A DNA stretch of 49,793 nt from Solirubrobacterales bacterium (GCA_035573435.1 DATMZR010000032.1:1-49793), one strand, 5' to 3'. Positions 8,498 through 17,111 are shown, counted from the stretch's first letter. Notes: generated by a model not told the origin, from the sequence alone. Made by a program: numbers and translations.

Positions 8498-9991
8498 TCA
8501 CGCCGCCCTCGCCGCCAGCTTGCGCAGCTCCTCCCTCGCAACCTCTCGATCGTCGAACGGGATCTTCCTCCCGCCCGCCAGCTCCTGTCCCTGCTCGTGG
8601 CCCTTGCCCGCGATCACCACGGTGTCGCCGGGCGCCGCGGCCCCGAAAGCGAGCGCAATGGCGGCCCTGCGGTCAGGCTCCACCTCGATCTCGCCCTGAT
8701 CGGAGTCGGGCACCCCGGCCAGGATCTCGCCGATGATCGCGCCCGGCTCCTCTGAGCGCGGGTTGTCCGACGTGACCACGCACGCGTCCGACAGCCGTGC
8801 CGCGATGTTCCCCATCTGCGGACGCTTTTCACGGTCGCGATCGCCGCCGCACCCGAAGACGGCGATCAGCCGCTCCTCGGTCAGTTCCCGGGCGGCCACG
8901 AGCACGTTCTCCAGCGAGTCCGGAGTGTGGGCGTAGTCGATAAGCACCGTGAATGGCTGCCCTTCGTCTACCGGCTCAAAGCGCCCGGGAACCCGGTCGG
9001 CGGTCGCCAGGGAGGCTGCCGCCTCCTCTGTGGGCACACCCAGCGCGTGACAGGCGCCGATCGCCGCAAGCGCGTTCTCGACGTTGAAATGGCCGGGCAA
9101 TGGCATTCGCACCTGGGCCTCCCCATCGGGACCGAGGCACAGAAACTGCGAGCCGGCGGCGTCGAAGGAAACCTTTCCGGCCCGGAAGTCGGCGCCCTCC
9201 GCGCCGCCGGCGGAGAAGGTGAGCAGCGGCGGCTCGCCGAGCTCTTCCAGTTCAGCCGCAAGGCGTTTTCCATACGCATCGTCGACGTTCAGCACCGCGG
9301 CCTGGGGCGACTCTCTTTCCGGCGAGGAAAACAGCTCGCGCTTGGCCAGGAAGTACTGCTCCATGTCCAGGTGGAAGTCGAGGTGGTCCTGCGTCAGGTT
9401 GGTGAACACGGCGACCGCGAACCGGACGCCGGCCGTCCGGTGCAGCGCCAGGGCGTGAGAGGACACCTCCATCGCGCACGCCGCGTCGCCTCCGTCGAGC
9501 ATGCGGCGAAACGTCCGCTGGAGGTCGATCGCCTCAGGCGTGGTGCGCTCCACCTCCTCCTCCACTCCGCCCACGATTCGCTTCACGGTGCCCAAGAGGC
9601 CGGTCGAGGTGCCGCGCGAGGAGAGCACGTGCCGCACAAGGAACGCGGTGGTGGTCTTCCCGTTCGTGCCGGTGATGCCGGCGACCTGCAGCTTCGCGGT
9701 GGGATCGGCCCAGTAGCGAACGGCGATCGGGGCCATCGCGGCGCGGGAATCGGGGACCCGCACCTGGGTCGCCTCGACGTCCAACAGCCGCTCGACGACG
9801 AGCGCGACGGCCCCACGATCGACGGCGGGCTTGCCGAACTCGTGGCCATCCGACCGCTGCCCGGGAACGCAGAAGAAGAGCGTGCCCGGCTCCACCGTGC
9901 GACTGTCGTACGCGAGGCCGCCGATCTCCGCCCCGGCGTCCCCGACGATCTCGGCGACCTCGGTGTCGGCGAGCAGCTCGCGGAGCCTCAT
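8498..9991 (-). CDS. murE: MurE, UDP-MurNAc-L-Ala-D-Glu--meso-DAP ligase
   Basis: Adds the third stem-peptide residue. The ATG at 9989-9991 starts MRLRELLAD and gives 497 residues. The open frame continues upstream into ftsI but that part is not MurE-like. Motifs are the P-loop GITGTNGKTTT (residues 105-115), NLTQDHLDFH, DYAHTPDSLENVL and SDNPRSEEP. The DNPR sequence is the known specificity motif for meso-diaminopimelate, so this organism should make DAP-type peptidoglycan. It lies 19 bases downstream of the ftsI stop, without a clear ribosome binding site. Confidence 0.96.
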   Translation of the reverse strand: MRLRELLADTEVAEIVGDAGAEIGGLAYDSRTVEPGTLFFCVPGQRSDGHEFGKPAVDRGAVALVVERLLDVEATQVRVPDSRAAMAPIAVRYWADPTAKLQVAGITGTNGKTTTAFLVRHVLSSRGTSTGLLGTVKRIVGGVEEEVERTTPEAIDLQRTFRRMLDGGDAACAMEVSSHALALHRTAGVRFAVAVFTNLTQDHLDFHLDMEQYFLAKRELFSSPERESPQAAVLNVDDAYGKRLAAELEELGEPPLLTFSAGGAEGADFRAGKVSFDAAGSQFLCLGPDGEAQVRMPLPGHFNVENALAAIGACHALGVPTEEAAASLATADRVPGRFEPVDEGQPFTVLIDYAHTPDSLENVLVAARELTEERLIAVFGCGGDRDREKRPQMGNIAARLSDACVVTSDNPRSEEPGAIIGEILAGVPDSDQGEIEVEPDRRAAIALAFGAAAPGDTVVIAGKGHEQGQELAGGRKIPFDDREVAREELRKLAARAA

Positions 9992-10010
9992 CGTGGCGAT
10001 TCTATGACCG

Positions 10011-11660
10011 CTAGTTCGGCGGGATCTCGAGGTACGGCAGCGCGAACTTGGCGATCTCGCCGAAGGCGGGGGCGGCCACCTCGCCACCGTAGTAGCTGCC
10101 TTGCGGCTGGTCGACCACCACGGCGACCAGAAGCTGCGGATTCTGAGCCGGAGCAAAGCCCACGAAGGAGGCGACGTACTTGGTCTTCGAGTACGTGCCG
10201 TCTTCCGCAACCTCCGCGGTTCCCGTCTTCCCGGCCAGGGTGTAGCCCGGAACGCTGACCTCCGACGCCGTTCCCCCAGGGGCAAGGACTCCCTCGAGCA
10301 TCTGCGTCAGCTGCGCCGCCGTCTGCTTGCTGATCACCCGCTCGCCGTTCGGCTCGGCGGTGCGCGTGTCCCCTTCGTCGAGGACGAGCCGCGGTGGCCG
10401 CAGGATTCCGCCGTTGGCGATCGCCGCGTAGCCGGCGGCCATCTGCATCGGCGTCACGGAGAGCCCCTGGCCGATCGGCAGGTTGCCGATCGTCGAGCCC
10501 GAGAAGTCCGACAGGGCGGGGACGATGCCCCGCTCCTCGCCCGGGAAGTCGATCCCGGTCGGGTCGCCGAAGCCGAATCGGCGGACCCAGTCGTAGAAGC
10601 GCTCCTCGCCGAGCTCGAGACCGATCTTCACTGCCCCGACGTTCGAGGACTGGGCGAGGATCTGGGCGACGGTGAGGCTCTCGGCCCCGCGGGTCTCGGC
10701 ATCGGAGATCGACCGGTCCGCCACCTGGATCTTGATCGGCAGGTAGAAGACGGTGCTGGGCGTCACCAGATGCTGTTGAAGCGCGCCGGCGACGGTGAAG
10801 GCCTTGAAGGTCGAGCCGGGCTCGTAGTTGAAGCCGGTGGCCATGCTTCGCAGCGCTTCCGGCGACGCGGCGGACGGATCGCTTGGATCGAAGGTCGGCC
10901 AGTCCGCCATCGCCAGGACCTCGGCGTTGCGCGGATCCATGACGATCGCGGTGGCCCTCTTCGGCTGGTACGTCTGGGCAAGCTGGGCGAGCACCTCCTC
11001 GGTGCGTGCCTGGACCCCGGCGTCGATCGTGAGCCGCACGTCAGCCCCCTGCTCGGCCCCGTTGAGAGTGTCGCGTTCGATCTCGTTGCCGAGCCCGTCC
11101 AGCACCACCTGGCGCTCGCCGTTGGCGGCGCCGAGCACGTCGTCGTCACCCGCCTCGAGCCCCGTCAGGGCCTGGCCGTCGACACCCACGCTCCCGATCA
11201 CCGAAGCGGCGAGCTTGCCCTCGGGATAGACCCGCCGGCTCGACGGCACCGTGGCGATACCGGCCAGGTCGAGCTTGCGCACCCGGTTGGCGGTCGGCAG
11301 GCCCACCTGGCGAGCCAGGTAGGCGAAGCCCGACGATTGGTCCCCGAGCGAGCGCAGAATCTCTTCCTCGGAGACGTGGAGGAGCGGCGCCAAGCGCCGG
11401 GCAGCCGCGGCCGGATCCTTCACCTGGTACGGAGTCGCGATCACGTCCGCTGCGTCCTCCGAGACGGCCAGCTCCTTGCCGTTGCGGTCGAGGATCCGTC
11501 CGCGCCGACCCGGAATGGTCACGGTCTGGGTCTGCTGGCTCTGCGCGTCGGCGGCGAGCCCTCCACCCTGGACCCCCTGCACCCAGGCCGCGCGCCCGAT
11601 CGCGATCACGAACAGGAGCAGAAAGCAGGCGAACAGGAGGCCGATGCGTCGCTCGATCAT
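10011..11660 (-). CDS. ftsI: FtsI, class B penicillin-binding protein (PBP3-type transpeptidase)
   Basis: Septal transpeptidase that cross-links peptidoglycan outside the membrane and works with FtsW. The 549 residues have one N-terminal transmembrane anchor (about 7-27), a PBP dimerisation domain beginning at IPGRRGRILDRNG, and the transpeptidase triad: S283-T-F-K286, S338-S-N340 and K478-T-G-T481. There is no C-terminal PASTA domain; the protein ends soon after the transpeptidase fold. It follows the ftsL-like gene by 56 bases. Confidence 0.95.
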   Translation of the reverse strand: MIERRIGLLFACFLLLFVIAIGRAAWVQGVQGGGLAADAQSQQTQTVTIPGRRGRILDRNGKELAVSEDAADVIATPYQVKDPAAAARRLAPLLHVSEEEILRSLGDQSSGFAYLARQVGLPTANRVRKLDLAGIATVPSSRRVYPEGKLAASVIGSVGVDGQALTGLEAGDDDVLGAANGERQVVLDGLGNEIERDTLNGAEQGADVRLTIDAGVQARTEEVLAQLAQTYQPKRATAIVMDPRNAEVLAMADWPTFDPSDPSAASPEALRSMATGFNYEPGSTFKAFTVAGALQQHLVTPSTVFYLPIKIQVADRSISDAETRGAESLTVAQILAQSSNVGAVKIGLELGEERFYDWVRRFGFGDPTGIDFPGEERGIVPALSDFSGSTIGNLPIGQGLSVTPMQMAAGYAAIANGGILRPPRLVLDEGDTRTAEPNGERVISKQTAAQLTQMLEGVLAPGGTASEVSVPGYTLAGKTGTAEVAEDGTYSKTKYVASFVGFAPAQNPQLLVAVVVDQPQGSYYGGEVAAPAFGEIAKFALPYLEIPPN

Positions 11661-11716
11661 CGCTCGTCAGACCCTGCCCGCGGCCCGGCCGCGGGCGCGC
11701 CGTCCGAGCCTCGTGC

Positions 11717-12493
11717 TCAAGGCGTTCCCACTCCCCCGCCGCCGCCGGCAGCGCCACTCGCTGCCTGCCCGCCGGCCGGGGCGGGCGGCGGGGCGGTCGC
11801 TTCGGTGGTGGTCGTGTCGGTGGTCGCGGGGGCGGCGTCGGTCGTGTCCGTCGCCGGCTGTGTGGCCGCCGTGTCGGTCGCCACCGGCGCGACCGGAGTG
11901 GTCGTCGGCACGCTCAACGGCGCCAGCGGCGCCACGGTGAACGATTGGCTCGTCAGCTCGCCGGATGCGAGGCGCCTGGCCGCCACCTCCGCGTCGTCGC
12001 CGCTGTGACGCAGGTACCCGACCGACCCCGGAGCGGGGACGATCAGGCCAAGCTTCGCCGCCGCCTCCTGGATGCGCTGATTGGAGGCACCGTTCGTGGC
12101 GATCTCGGCGCGGAGGGCGGAGATCTGACGCTTCAGCGAGTCCGCCTGGCGGCCCACCTTGCTGGATGACGCGTTGAGGCTCAGCGCGAGCACGTTCAGC
12201 GCGACGATCCCCACCAGGAGCGTGGTCAGGGCGCCGATCCAGAGCCTGCCCCGGGTCAGACGATGGACGAGACCCGAATCCGCCATTCCCGAGACAGCCC
12301 CGGCGGTGCGCCCTACCGCAAGCGGCACCAGCCGGGCCGGCATCGGAGTGGGCTGGCGGCGACGAGCCGGGCGCGCCGTCCGCGTGGCCGCGCGCGATCG
12401 CGCCGCGCGCGCGGTTCGCGCCGGGGCCCGGCTGCGCGCGGTTCGCGCCGGCGCGGTGGTACGGCGGGCCGTCGCTGTGGAGGAGGCGGCCAT
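11717..12493 (-). CDS. ftsL: FtsL-like bitopic division protein
   Basis: A 258-residue protein between rsmH and ftsI, the usual place of ftsL. The N-terminal ~70 residues are Ala/Arg/Thr-rich and very basic. A single transmembrane segment follows (about 84-107), then a short heptad-like coiled coil beginning SLKRQISALRAEI and a SeptF/DivIC-like GLIVPAPGSVGYL block. The tail is a long low-complexity Pro/Thr/Ala/Gly region outside the membrane. The ATG overlaps the rsmH stop as TGATG. Sequence identity of FtsL proteins is low, so the name rests on topology and position. The long basic N-terminus and tail make it much larger than E. coli FtsL. Confidence 0.8.
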   Translation of the reverse strand: MAASSTATARRTTAPARTARSRAPARTARAARSRAATRTARPARRRQPTPMPARLVPLAVGRTAGAVSGMADSGLVHRLTRGRLWIGALTTLLVGIVALNVLALSLNASSSKVGRQADSLKRQISALRAEIATNGASNQRIQEAAAKLGLIVPAPGSVGYLRHSGDDAEVAARRLASGELTSQSFTVAPLAPLSVPTTTPVAPVATDTAATQPATDTTDAAPATTDTTTTEATAPPPAPAGGQAASGAAGGGGGVGTP

Positions 12494-13473
12494 CAGGCTT
12501 CCTTCATTTCGCCATCGCCGGCCAGCCCCCTGTGGAGCTTCCGCGCCACGCGCAGGCGCGCGGAGTGCGACCGGGGATTGCGCTCAATCTCCTCGGGGGT
12601 CGCGGCCAGCGCCCGCCGGGTCAGCGGCTCGGCCTCCGGCTCGTGCCCGCACTGGCACACCGGAAGCTCCGGAGGGCACACGCAACCCCGGGCACGATCT
12701 GCGAGGAAGCGCTTGCTCCGCCGATCCTCGAGCGAGTGGAAGGAGATAACGCCCAGGCGCCCTCCCTCGCTCAGGAGCTCCCACGCTGCCGGCAGCGCGC
12801 GGTCGAGCGAGTCGAGCTCTTCGTTGACCGCGATCCTGATCGCCTGAAAGGTCCGCTTCGCTGGGTGGCCGCGCCCAAAGCGGTAAGCGGGCGGCACGGC
12901 AGCGCGAATCGCCTCCACCAGGTCTGCCGTGGTTTGGAGAGGCCGGCGGCGGACGATCTCACGCGCGATCGCCCTCGCGTGGCGCTCCTCGCCATGCTCG
13001 CGGAGCGTCGCGGCGATCCTCTCGGGCGGCCACTCGTTCACAACCTCGGCAGCGGAGAGATCCGCGTCCGGATCCATGCGCATGTCGAGCGGCGCGTCAT
13101 ATGTGTAAGAGAAGCCCCGCTCCGCAGCCTCGAGCTGGAGTGACGAGATGCCCAGGTCCATGTAGACGAGGTCGGCGCACATCTCCTCGCGCGCCAGCTC
13201 GCCGAGCGCATCGGCGAAGTTCGCTCGCATGAACCGGGTCTGGCACGCGAGCTCGTCCTCGAGCTCCTCGAAGCGGCGCTGGGCGGTGGGGTCGCGGTCG
13301 ATGCAGACGAGCGTGCCGTCCGCCCCCAGGCGCTCGGCGACAGGCCGCGCGTGTCCGCCACCGCCGAAGGTGCAGTCAATCGCGGTCTCACCCGGGTGGG
13401 GATCCAGGAGCGTGATCAGCTCGGAGGCGAGGACTGGGACGTGCTCGGTGGGCATGTACGTCAGTGTGGCCAT
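12493..13473 (-). CDS. rsmH: RsmH (MraW), 16S rRNA C1402 N4-methyltransferase
   Basis: SAM-dependent methyltransferase that modifies C1402 of 16S rRNA. I chose the ATG at 13473, one base after the mraZ stop (TGA-G-ATG), giving 326 residues. An ATG six codons later (13455) is also possible. Motifs are HVPVLASELI, the SAM-binding DCTFGGGGH, CIDRDP, the LDMRMDP block, RTFQAIRIAVNEEL and ISFHSLEDR. A cluster of cysteines (CVCPPELPVCQCG) near the C-terminus is common in actinobacterial members. Confidence 0.96.
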   Translation of the reverse strand: MATLTYMPTEHVPVLASELITLLDPHPGETAIDCTFGGGGHARPVAERLGADGTLVCIDRDPTAQRRFEELEDELACQTRFMRANFADALGELAREEMCADLVYMDLGISSLQLEAAERGFSYTYDAPLDMRMDPDADLSAAEVVNEWPPERIAATLREHGEERHARAIAREIVRRRPLQTTADLVEAIRAAVPPAYRFGRGHPAKRTFQAIRIAVNEELDSLDRALPAAWELLSEGGRLGVISFHSLEDRRSKRFLADRARGCVCPPELPVCQCGHEPEAEPLTRRALAATPEEIERNPRSHSARLRVARKLHRGLAGDGEMKEA

Positions 13474-13474
13474 C

Positions 13475-13936
13475 TCAGCCGGCGACCCGTGGCGACCCGC
13501 CGCCGCCGTGTGCGAGCTCCTCGGCGATCTCCGCGGCGGTCGCATCGATCTCCGCGTCGTGGTCGGCCCAGCGGCCGGTGTTCCAGATCTCCAGGTGATC
13601 GGCGACGCCGATCACCACGCAGGGGCCCTCGACGAGACCAGCGTGCTCGATCAGGTGCCTGGGGATCCGGATGCGCCCCGCCGAGTCGAGCGTCTCGTCG
13701 TGGGAGCGACCGTGGAAGCGCCGCTTCATCATCCGTCCGTGCCGGCTGAGCGGGTTGAGCTCGGCGAGCACACGCTCCTCGAAGCGTGCGAAGTCGCCGG
13801 TCGCATAGACCTCGATGCAGGGGTCGAGGCCGGCCGAGAGAACCACTCCATCAGCCAGAGCCGCCCGAAAGCGCGCCGGGACGGTGAGCCGGTCCTTGGA
13901 GTCCAGGTTGTGCTCGTACTGTCCACGAAATGCCAA
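13475..13936 (-). CDS. mraZ: MraZ, dcw-cluster transcriptional regulator
   Basis: DNA-binding regulator that controls its own dcw operon and binds the nucleoid. It has a duplicated SpoVT/AbrB-like fold. Both DxxxR half-motifs are visible: DSKDRLTVPARFR in the first half and DSAGRIRIPRHL in the second. I prefer the TTG at 13934-13936, giving 153 residues beginning MAFRGQYEHNLD, which is the normal MraZ start, with AGGAGAGG about 9 bases upstream. A TTG seven codons earlier (13957) would put that ribosome binding site inside the gene. The operator-like repeats lie about 85-120 bases upstream. Confidence 0.95.
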   Translation of the reverse strand: MAFRGQYEHNLDSKDRLTVPARFRAALADGVVLSAGLDPCIEVYATGDFARFEERVLAELNPLSRHGRMMKRRFHGRSHDETLDSAGRIRIPRHLIEHAGLVEGPCVVIGVADHLEIWNTGRWADHDAEIDATAAEIAEELAHGGGGSPRVAG

Positions 13937-14009
13937 CCGTGGGGTCCTCTCCTGCAAGTGGTTGGACCGGAGTGGCGAGGTGGGAGGAACCTCACCACCC
14001 CGGTCCCTG

Positions 14010-14023
14010 GATCAAGCTTGATC
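14010..14023. repeat. 14-bp perfect palindrome in the mraZ leader
   Basis: GATCAAGCTTGATC is a perfect palindrome lying between the MraZ-box repeats and the mraZ start. It could be a second operator or a short 5' UTR hairpin. No function can be assigned from sequence alone. Confidence 0.4.
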
Positions 14024-14058
14024 GCCACGCTAACCCACAAGACCCCACTTTGCAACAC
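14019..14058 (-). promoter_or_regulatory. MraZ-box array upstream of mraZ (candidate operator)
   Basis: Read on the minus strand, four GTG-starting units begin exactly 10 bases apart, at 14058 (GTGTTG), 14048 (GTGGGG), 14038 (GTGGGT) and 14028 (GTGGCG). Known MraZ operators are three or four TGGG-type repeats with a 10-base period directly upstream of mraZ, so this is very likely the autoregulatory site of the dcw operon. No convincing -10/-35 pair was identified around it. Confidence 0.7.
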
Positions 14059-14127
14059 GAATGTGGTCCGGAATGGGACACGATCCGTCGGACGGAACTG
14101 CTACCCGCCCGGCGTTGTCCCCGCAAT

Positions 14128-14147
14128 CGGCTTTCTGAAGCCGTTTT
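14128..14147 (+). terminator. Stem-loop followed by TTTT, possible terminator
   Basis: CGGCTT and AAGCCG form a 6-bp stem with a TCTG loop, followed by TTTT on the plus strand. No plus-strand gene is upstream. On the minus strand the same stem lies between tadC and mraZ but is followed by ATTGC rather than a T-run. It may still separate the tad and dcw transcripts. Weak evidence. Confidence 0.3.
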
Positions 14148-14222
14148 CCGCGTGCCGGCAGCGACCCGCTGGGCCCCTCGCCACTCAGCTGATCTGCAAG
14201 CCGCGTTGCAGCTGGCGGGCCT

Positions 14223-15059
14223 CTAGAGAGGGCCGAGCAGCGCGGCGGAATGGGCGATGAGCGCCGCGAGGATCATCAGCAGGACGGAGGGGACGAGCAC
14301 CAGAGCCACGACCAGCTGGATCTTCGGCGCCGCGCGCGCGGCGTGCTCGGAGATCCTTCGCCGGCCGGCAGTCCGCAGCGACGCTGCCTGTTCGTGGAGC
14401 TGTTCGGCCAGCGGCGAGCCGTAGCGCCGCGAGCGCTCGAGAGCCGAGGTCAGAGCTCCGAGCTCAGAGCCGAACACGCGCTCGCGAACCGCGGCGATCG
14501 CCTCGCGCTGGGGCACCCCACACCCGATTTCCGCCACCGCCACCGCCAGCTCACGAGCCAGCGGGCCGTCTCCGCGGCTCGAGATCTCGCCGAGGACCGT
14601 CGCCGGGCTGCGCCCGGCGGCCGTGCCGACCGCGAGCAGGTCCAAGACGTCGGGGAGCGCCGTGCCGATCCGCGCGCGCCGGCGCCGCGCGTACCTCTCC
14701 AATAGCGCCTCCGGCGCCACGAAGCCGGCGGCAGGCAGAACTAGGGCAAACATCACGGCCAGCCGGCCGGGGAGCGCCGGCGAGGCGATCCCCGCCAGCA
14801 GGGCACCCACCACGACGCCGCCCATCTTTGCCGCCAGGACAGCCGCCACCGGGACGCGCTCTGCCAGCCCGGCGCGCCGAAGGCGCTGGGGGATGCGCAG
14901 CCACAACGCGGCGCCCGCCATCGTTCGCACGCGCCCGCCGCTCAGGGCGGCCGCGACGCCGCGAAGCCTGACACCCACCGCCTCCCCCCTGCTCCCGGCC
15001 AGCTCCCAAAGGGCACCAGCCCCAAGCAGGACCGCAAGGGCGATTAGCGCGGCGATCAC
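14223..15059 (-). CDS. tadC: TadC-like type II/IV secretion F-domain membrane protein
   Basis: Inner-membrane platform protein of Tad/Flp pilus assembly (T2SSF family). The GTG start at 15057-15059 overlaps the tadB stop as GTGA and gives 278 residues. The order is N-terminal transmembrane segments, a cytoplasmic helical T2SSF domain with LPDVLDLLAVGTAAGRSPATVL and the SELGALTSALERSRRYGSPLAEQL motif, then a C-terminal membrane segment (IQLVVALVLVPSVLLMILAA). It ends the tadA-tadB-tadC unit and lies 286 bases before mraZ. TadB and TadC are paralogous, so the letter comes from gene order. Confidence 0.85.
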   Translation of the reverse strand: MIAALIALAVLLGAGALWELAGSRGEAVGVRLRGVAAALSGGRVRTMAGAALWLRIPQRLRRAGLAERVPVAAVLAAKMGGVVVGALLAGIASPALPGRLAVMFALVLPAAGFVAPEALLERYARRRRARIGTALPDVLDLLAVGTAAGRSPATVLGEISSRGDGPLARELAVAVAEIGCGVPQREAIAAVRERVFGSELGALTSALERSRRYGSPLAEQLHEQAASLRTAGRRRISEHAARAAPKIQLVVALVLVPSVLLMILAALIAHSAALLGPL

Positions 15060-15898
15060 CCCTCGTCCACCCGGCCCAGATGCCGAATCGCAGCGAAGCC
15101 GCCAACCTGGAAGGCCACCGCCACGGCCAGGAGCGCAGCTGACGTCCCGTTCGAGAGCAGGCCGCCGACAAAGCCCGGCTCGATCAGCTCGGCGAACACG
15201 GCCGCCCCCGCCGGCATGGCGACCACGAGCAGGCCCGTGAAGCGGGCCTGCACCGTGGCCGAACGGGCATCTGCGGTCACCCGGTCGCGCTCCGCCGCCG
15301 AGGAGGCGAACCGCCGCAAGAGCCCGGCCAGGTCGCCGCCGCCGAGCTGATGGGAGAGGAGCGCGCGAGTGAACGAGTGGACGCGTTCCGAGCGCACGCG
15401 AGTCCCCAAGGCGGCGAGCGCCTCCGCCGTGGTGACCCCGAGCTCGAGGTCGGCGCGCACGCGTGCCAGCTCGGCGGCTGGAGCTCCCTCGATCGAGCCG
15501 GCTGCAGACGCGAGCGCCGCGCGGACCGATCTTTCTCCTGCGAGGGCGTCCGCCACCGCCGTGGCGACCTCTGGCAGGCCTCGCTCGACCGCCTGCAGAT
15601 AGCGAGCGCGGCGGCGGGCGACTGCCCAAGCCGCGGCCCCCGGCCCAGCGACCACGCCGAGGGGTGCGGGACCGGGACCGGCAACGAACAGCGTCGCAGC
15701 CAGCAGCGCTCCCGCGCCCACAATCGCGAGCCGGCGCCGCTCGGCCTCGTTCGGCGCGTAACCCTCGCGGCCAGCGCGTCGCAACGGCTCGATCGCCTCC
15801 GCGAGCCAGGCCGCAGCGGCAGGACTGGCGAACACCGCTTCCCTGACGGCGACCGCGGCCATGCCGCCGCCCAGCGCCGCCAGCAGGATGGGCGTCAT
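15056..15898 (-). CDS. tadB: TadB-like type II/IV secretion F-domain membrane protein
   Basis: First of two platform proteins of the Tad pilus machine. The ATG at 15896-15898 overlaps the tadA stop as ATGA and gives 280 residues; a GTG nine bases upstream is the alternative. Hydrophobic segments occur near the N-terminus, at about 60-90 and at about 215-275. The T2SSF helices in between contain LPEVATAVADALAGERSVRAAL and HSFTRALLSHQLGGGDLAGLL. It is transcribed between tadA and tadC. Confidence 0.85.
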   Translation of the reverse strand: MTPILLAALGGGMAAVAVREAVFASPAAAAWLAEAIEPLRRAGREGYAPNEAERRRLAIVGAGALLAATLFVAGPGPAPLGVVAGPGAAAWAVARRRARYLQAVERGLPEVATAVADALAGERSVRAALASAAGSIEGAPAAELARVRADLELGVTTAEALAALGTRVRSERVHSFTRALLSHQLGGGDLAGLLRRFASSAAERDRVTADARSATVQARFTGLLVVAMPAGAAVFAELIEPGFVGGLLSNGTSAALLAVAVAFQVGGFAAIRHLGRVDEG

Positions 15899-17082
15899 GG
15901 ACGCCACAGCTCCTTGACGCCGAAACCGCCGGCCGCCCGTACGACCTCCCCCACCTCCACCACCCGGCGCTCGCCCCGCGGTGACCTCGCGAGATGCACC
16001 ACCAACTCGATCCCGCGCCGCACCTGCTCGCGGATCGCCGCGTGCGGGAGCCCTACACCGGCCATCATCGCGAGCGTCTCGAGCCGGCGGAGCGCATCCG
16101 CGGGGGAGTTCGCGTGCACCGTGGACAGCGCTCCGTCATGGCCTGTGTTGAGGGCGGTCAGGAGGTCCAGGGCTTCGCGCCCCCGCACCTCACCGATCAC
16201 GATGCGGTCCGGCCGCATGCGGAGCGCGTTGCGAAGCAGGTCGCGAATCGTCACCTCTCCGCGCCCCTCGACGCTCGGCGGCCTGCTCTCAAGCCGCACC
16301 ACGTGGTCCTGGCGCAAGCGAAGCTCTGCCGCATCCTCGAGGGTGATCACCCGCTCGCGATGGCCGATGTAGGCCGAGAGGGCATTGAGGAGGGTCGTCT
16401 TTCCGGCTCCCGTCCCTCCCGAGATCACGATGCTCCGCCGGGCGCGAACCGCGGCGGCCAGTATGTCGCGAAGCTCGGCTGTCAGTGTGCCGGAGGCGAC
16501 CAGCTCGTCGGGGCCGGGCCGGGCGGCGGCGAAGCGGCGGATCGAGAGCGCGGAGCCGTCGACCGACAGAGGCGGGATGACCACGTTGACCCGCGAGCCG
16601 TCGGCGAGCCGGGCGTCTGCCATCGGGCTGAGCTCGTCCACCCGGCGGCCGACGGGAGCGAGGATTCGTTCGATTGCGTCCCGAAGCGCCCCCTCCGACG
16701 CGAACCTGACCTCGGTGGGCTGAATGCGGCCGCCGCGCTCAACGTAGACCGCGTCGGCTCCGTTCACCATCACCTCGGTGACGGCGGGGTCGGCGAGCAG
16801 CTGCTCCAGCGGGCCCAGGCCCACCGTATCCCTGAGGATCAGCTCCCGAATCCGGGCGCGCCGTGGCTCGGACAGCACCGCGGCGTGCTCGTCGACAAGC
16901 CCCGCCACAGCCCCCTCGAGATCCCCGTCCTGTGCCTCGCCGGCGGCCGCCTGACTGCGACGCCGCTCCACCAGCCGCTGCCGCAGGTCGGCGGCCAGCG
17001 CCTCCGCGTTGCGCTCGGCTGCACCCACGCCCGCATCAACCCCGCGGGCATGCGAAACGCCCCTACATTTAGGGGCATTCAA
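15895..17082 (-). CDS. tadA: TadA/CpaF-type secretion ATPase
   Basis: Cytoplasmic hexameric ATPase that powers Tad/Flp pilus assembly. It has an N-terminal helical domain (NTD motif VTEVMVNGADAVYVERGG), Walker A GGTGAGKTT (222-230), an aspartate-box region TLEDAAELRL, Walker B IVIGEVRGREALD, and a histidine box TGHDGALSTVHANSP. The start is uncertain. TTG at 17082 gives 395 residues but lies inside a strong inverted repeat, and a GTG at 17028 would leave that repeat as a leader. The RsbW-like gene lies 29 bases upstream on the same strand. Confidence 0.93.
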   Translation of the reverse strand: MNAPKCRGVSHARGVDAGVGAAERNAEALAADLRQRLVERRRSQAAAGEAQDGDLEGAVAGLVDEHAAVLSEPRRARIRELILRDTVGLGPLEQLLADPAVTEVMVNGADAVYVERGGRIQPTEVRFASEGALRDAIERILAPVGRRVDELSPMADARLADGSRVNVVIPPLSVDGSALSIRRFAAARPGPDELVASGTLTAELRDILAAAVRARRSIVISGGTGAGKTTLLNALSAYIGHRERVITLEDAAELRLRQDHVVRLESRPPSVEGRGEVTIRDLLRNALRMRPDRIVIGEVRGREALDLLTALNTGHDGALSTVHANSPADALRRLETLAMMAGVGLPHAAIREQVRRGIELVVHLARSPRGERRVVEVGEVVRAAGGFGVKELWRP

Positions 17083-17096
17083 AACGCCCTAAATGT
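17059..17096 (-). promoter_or_regulatory. Overlapping alternative hairpins in the tadA leader
   Basis: On the minus strand ACATTTAGGG (17096-17087) can pair with CCCTAAATGT (17074-17065), a perfect 10-bp stem with a 12-base spacer. The second arm can instead form GCCCCTA-AATG-TAGGGGC (17076-17059), a 7-bp stem with a tetraloop followed by GTTT. The two structures exclude each other, like an attenuator, or the site may be a protein-binding palindrome. It overlaps the TTG start candidate of tadA and is AT-rich compared with its surroundings. Confidence 0.5.
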
Positions 17097-17111
17097 GCGA
17101 CGGACCCGGCC

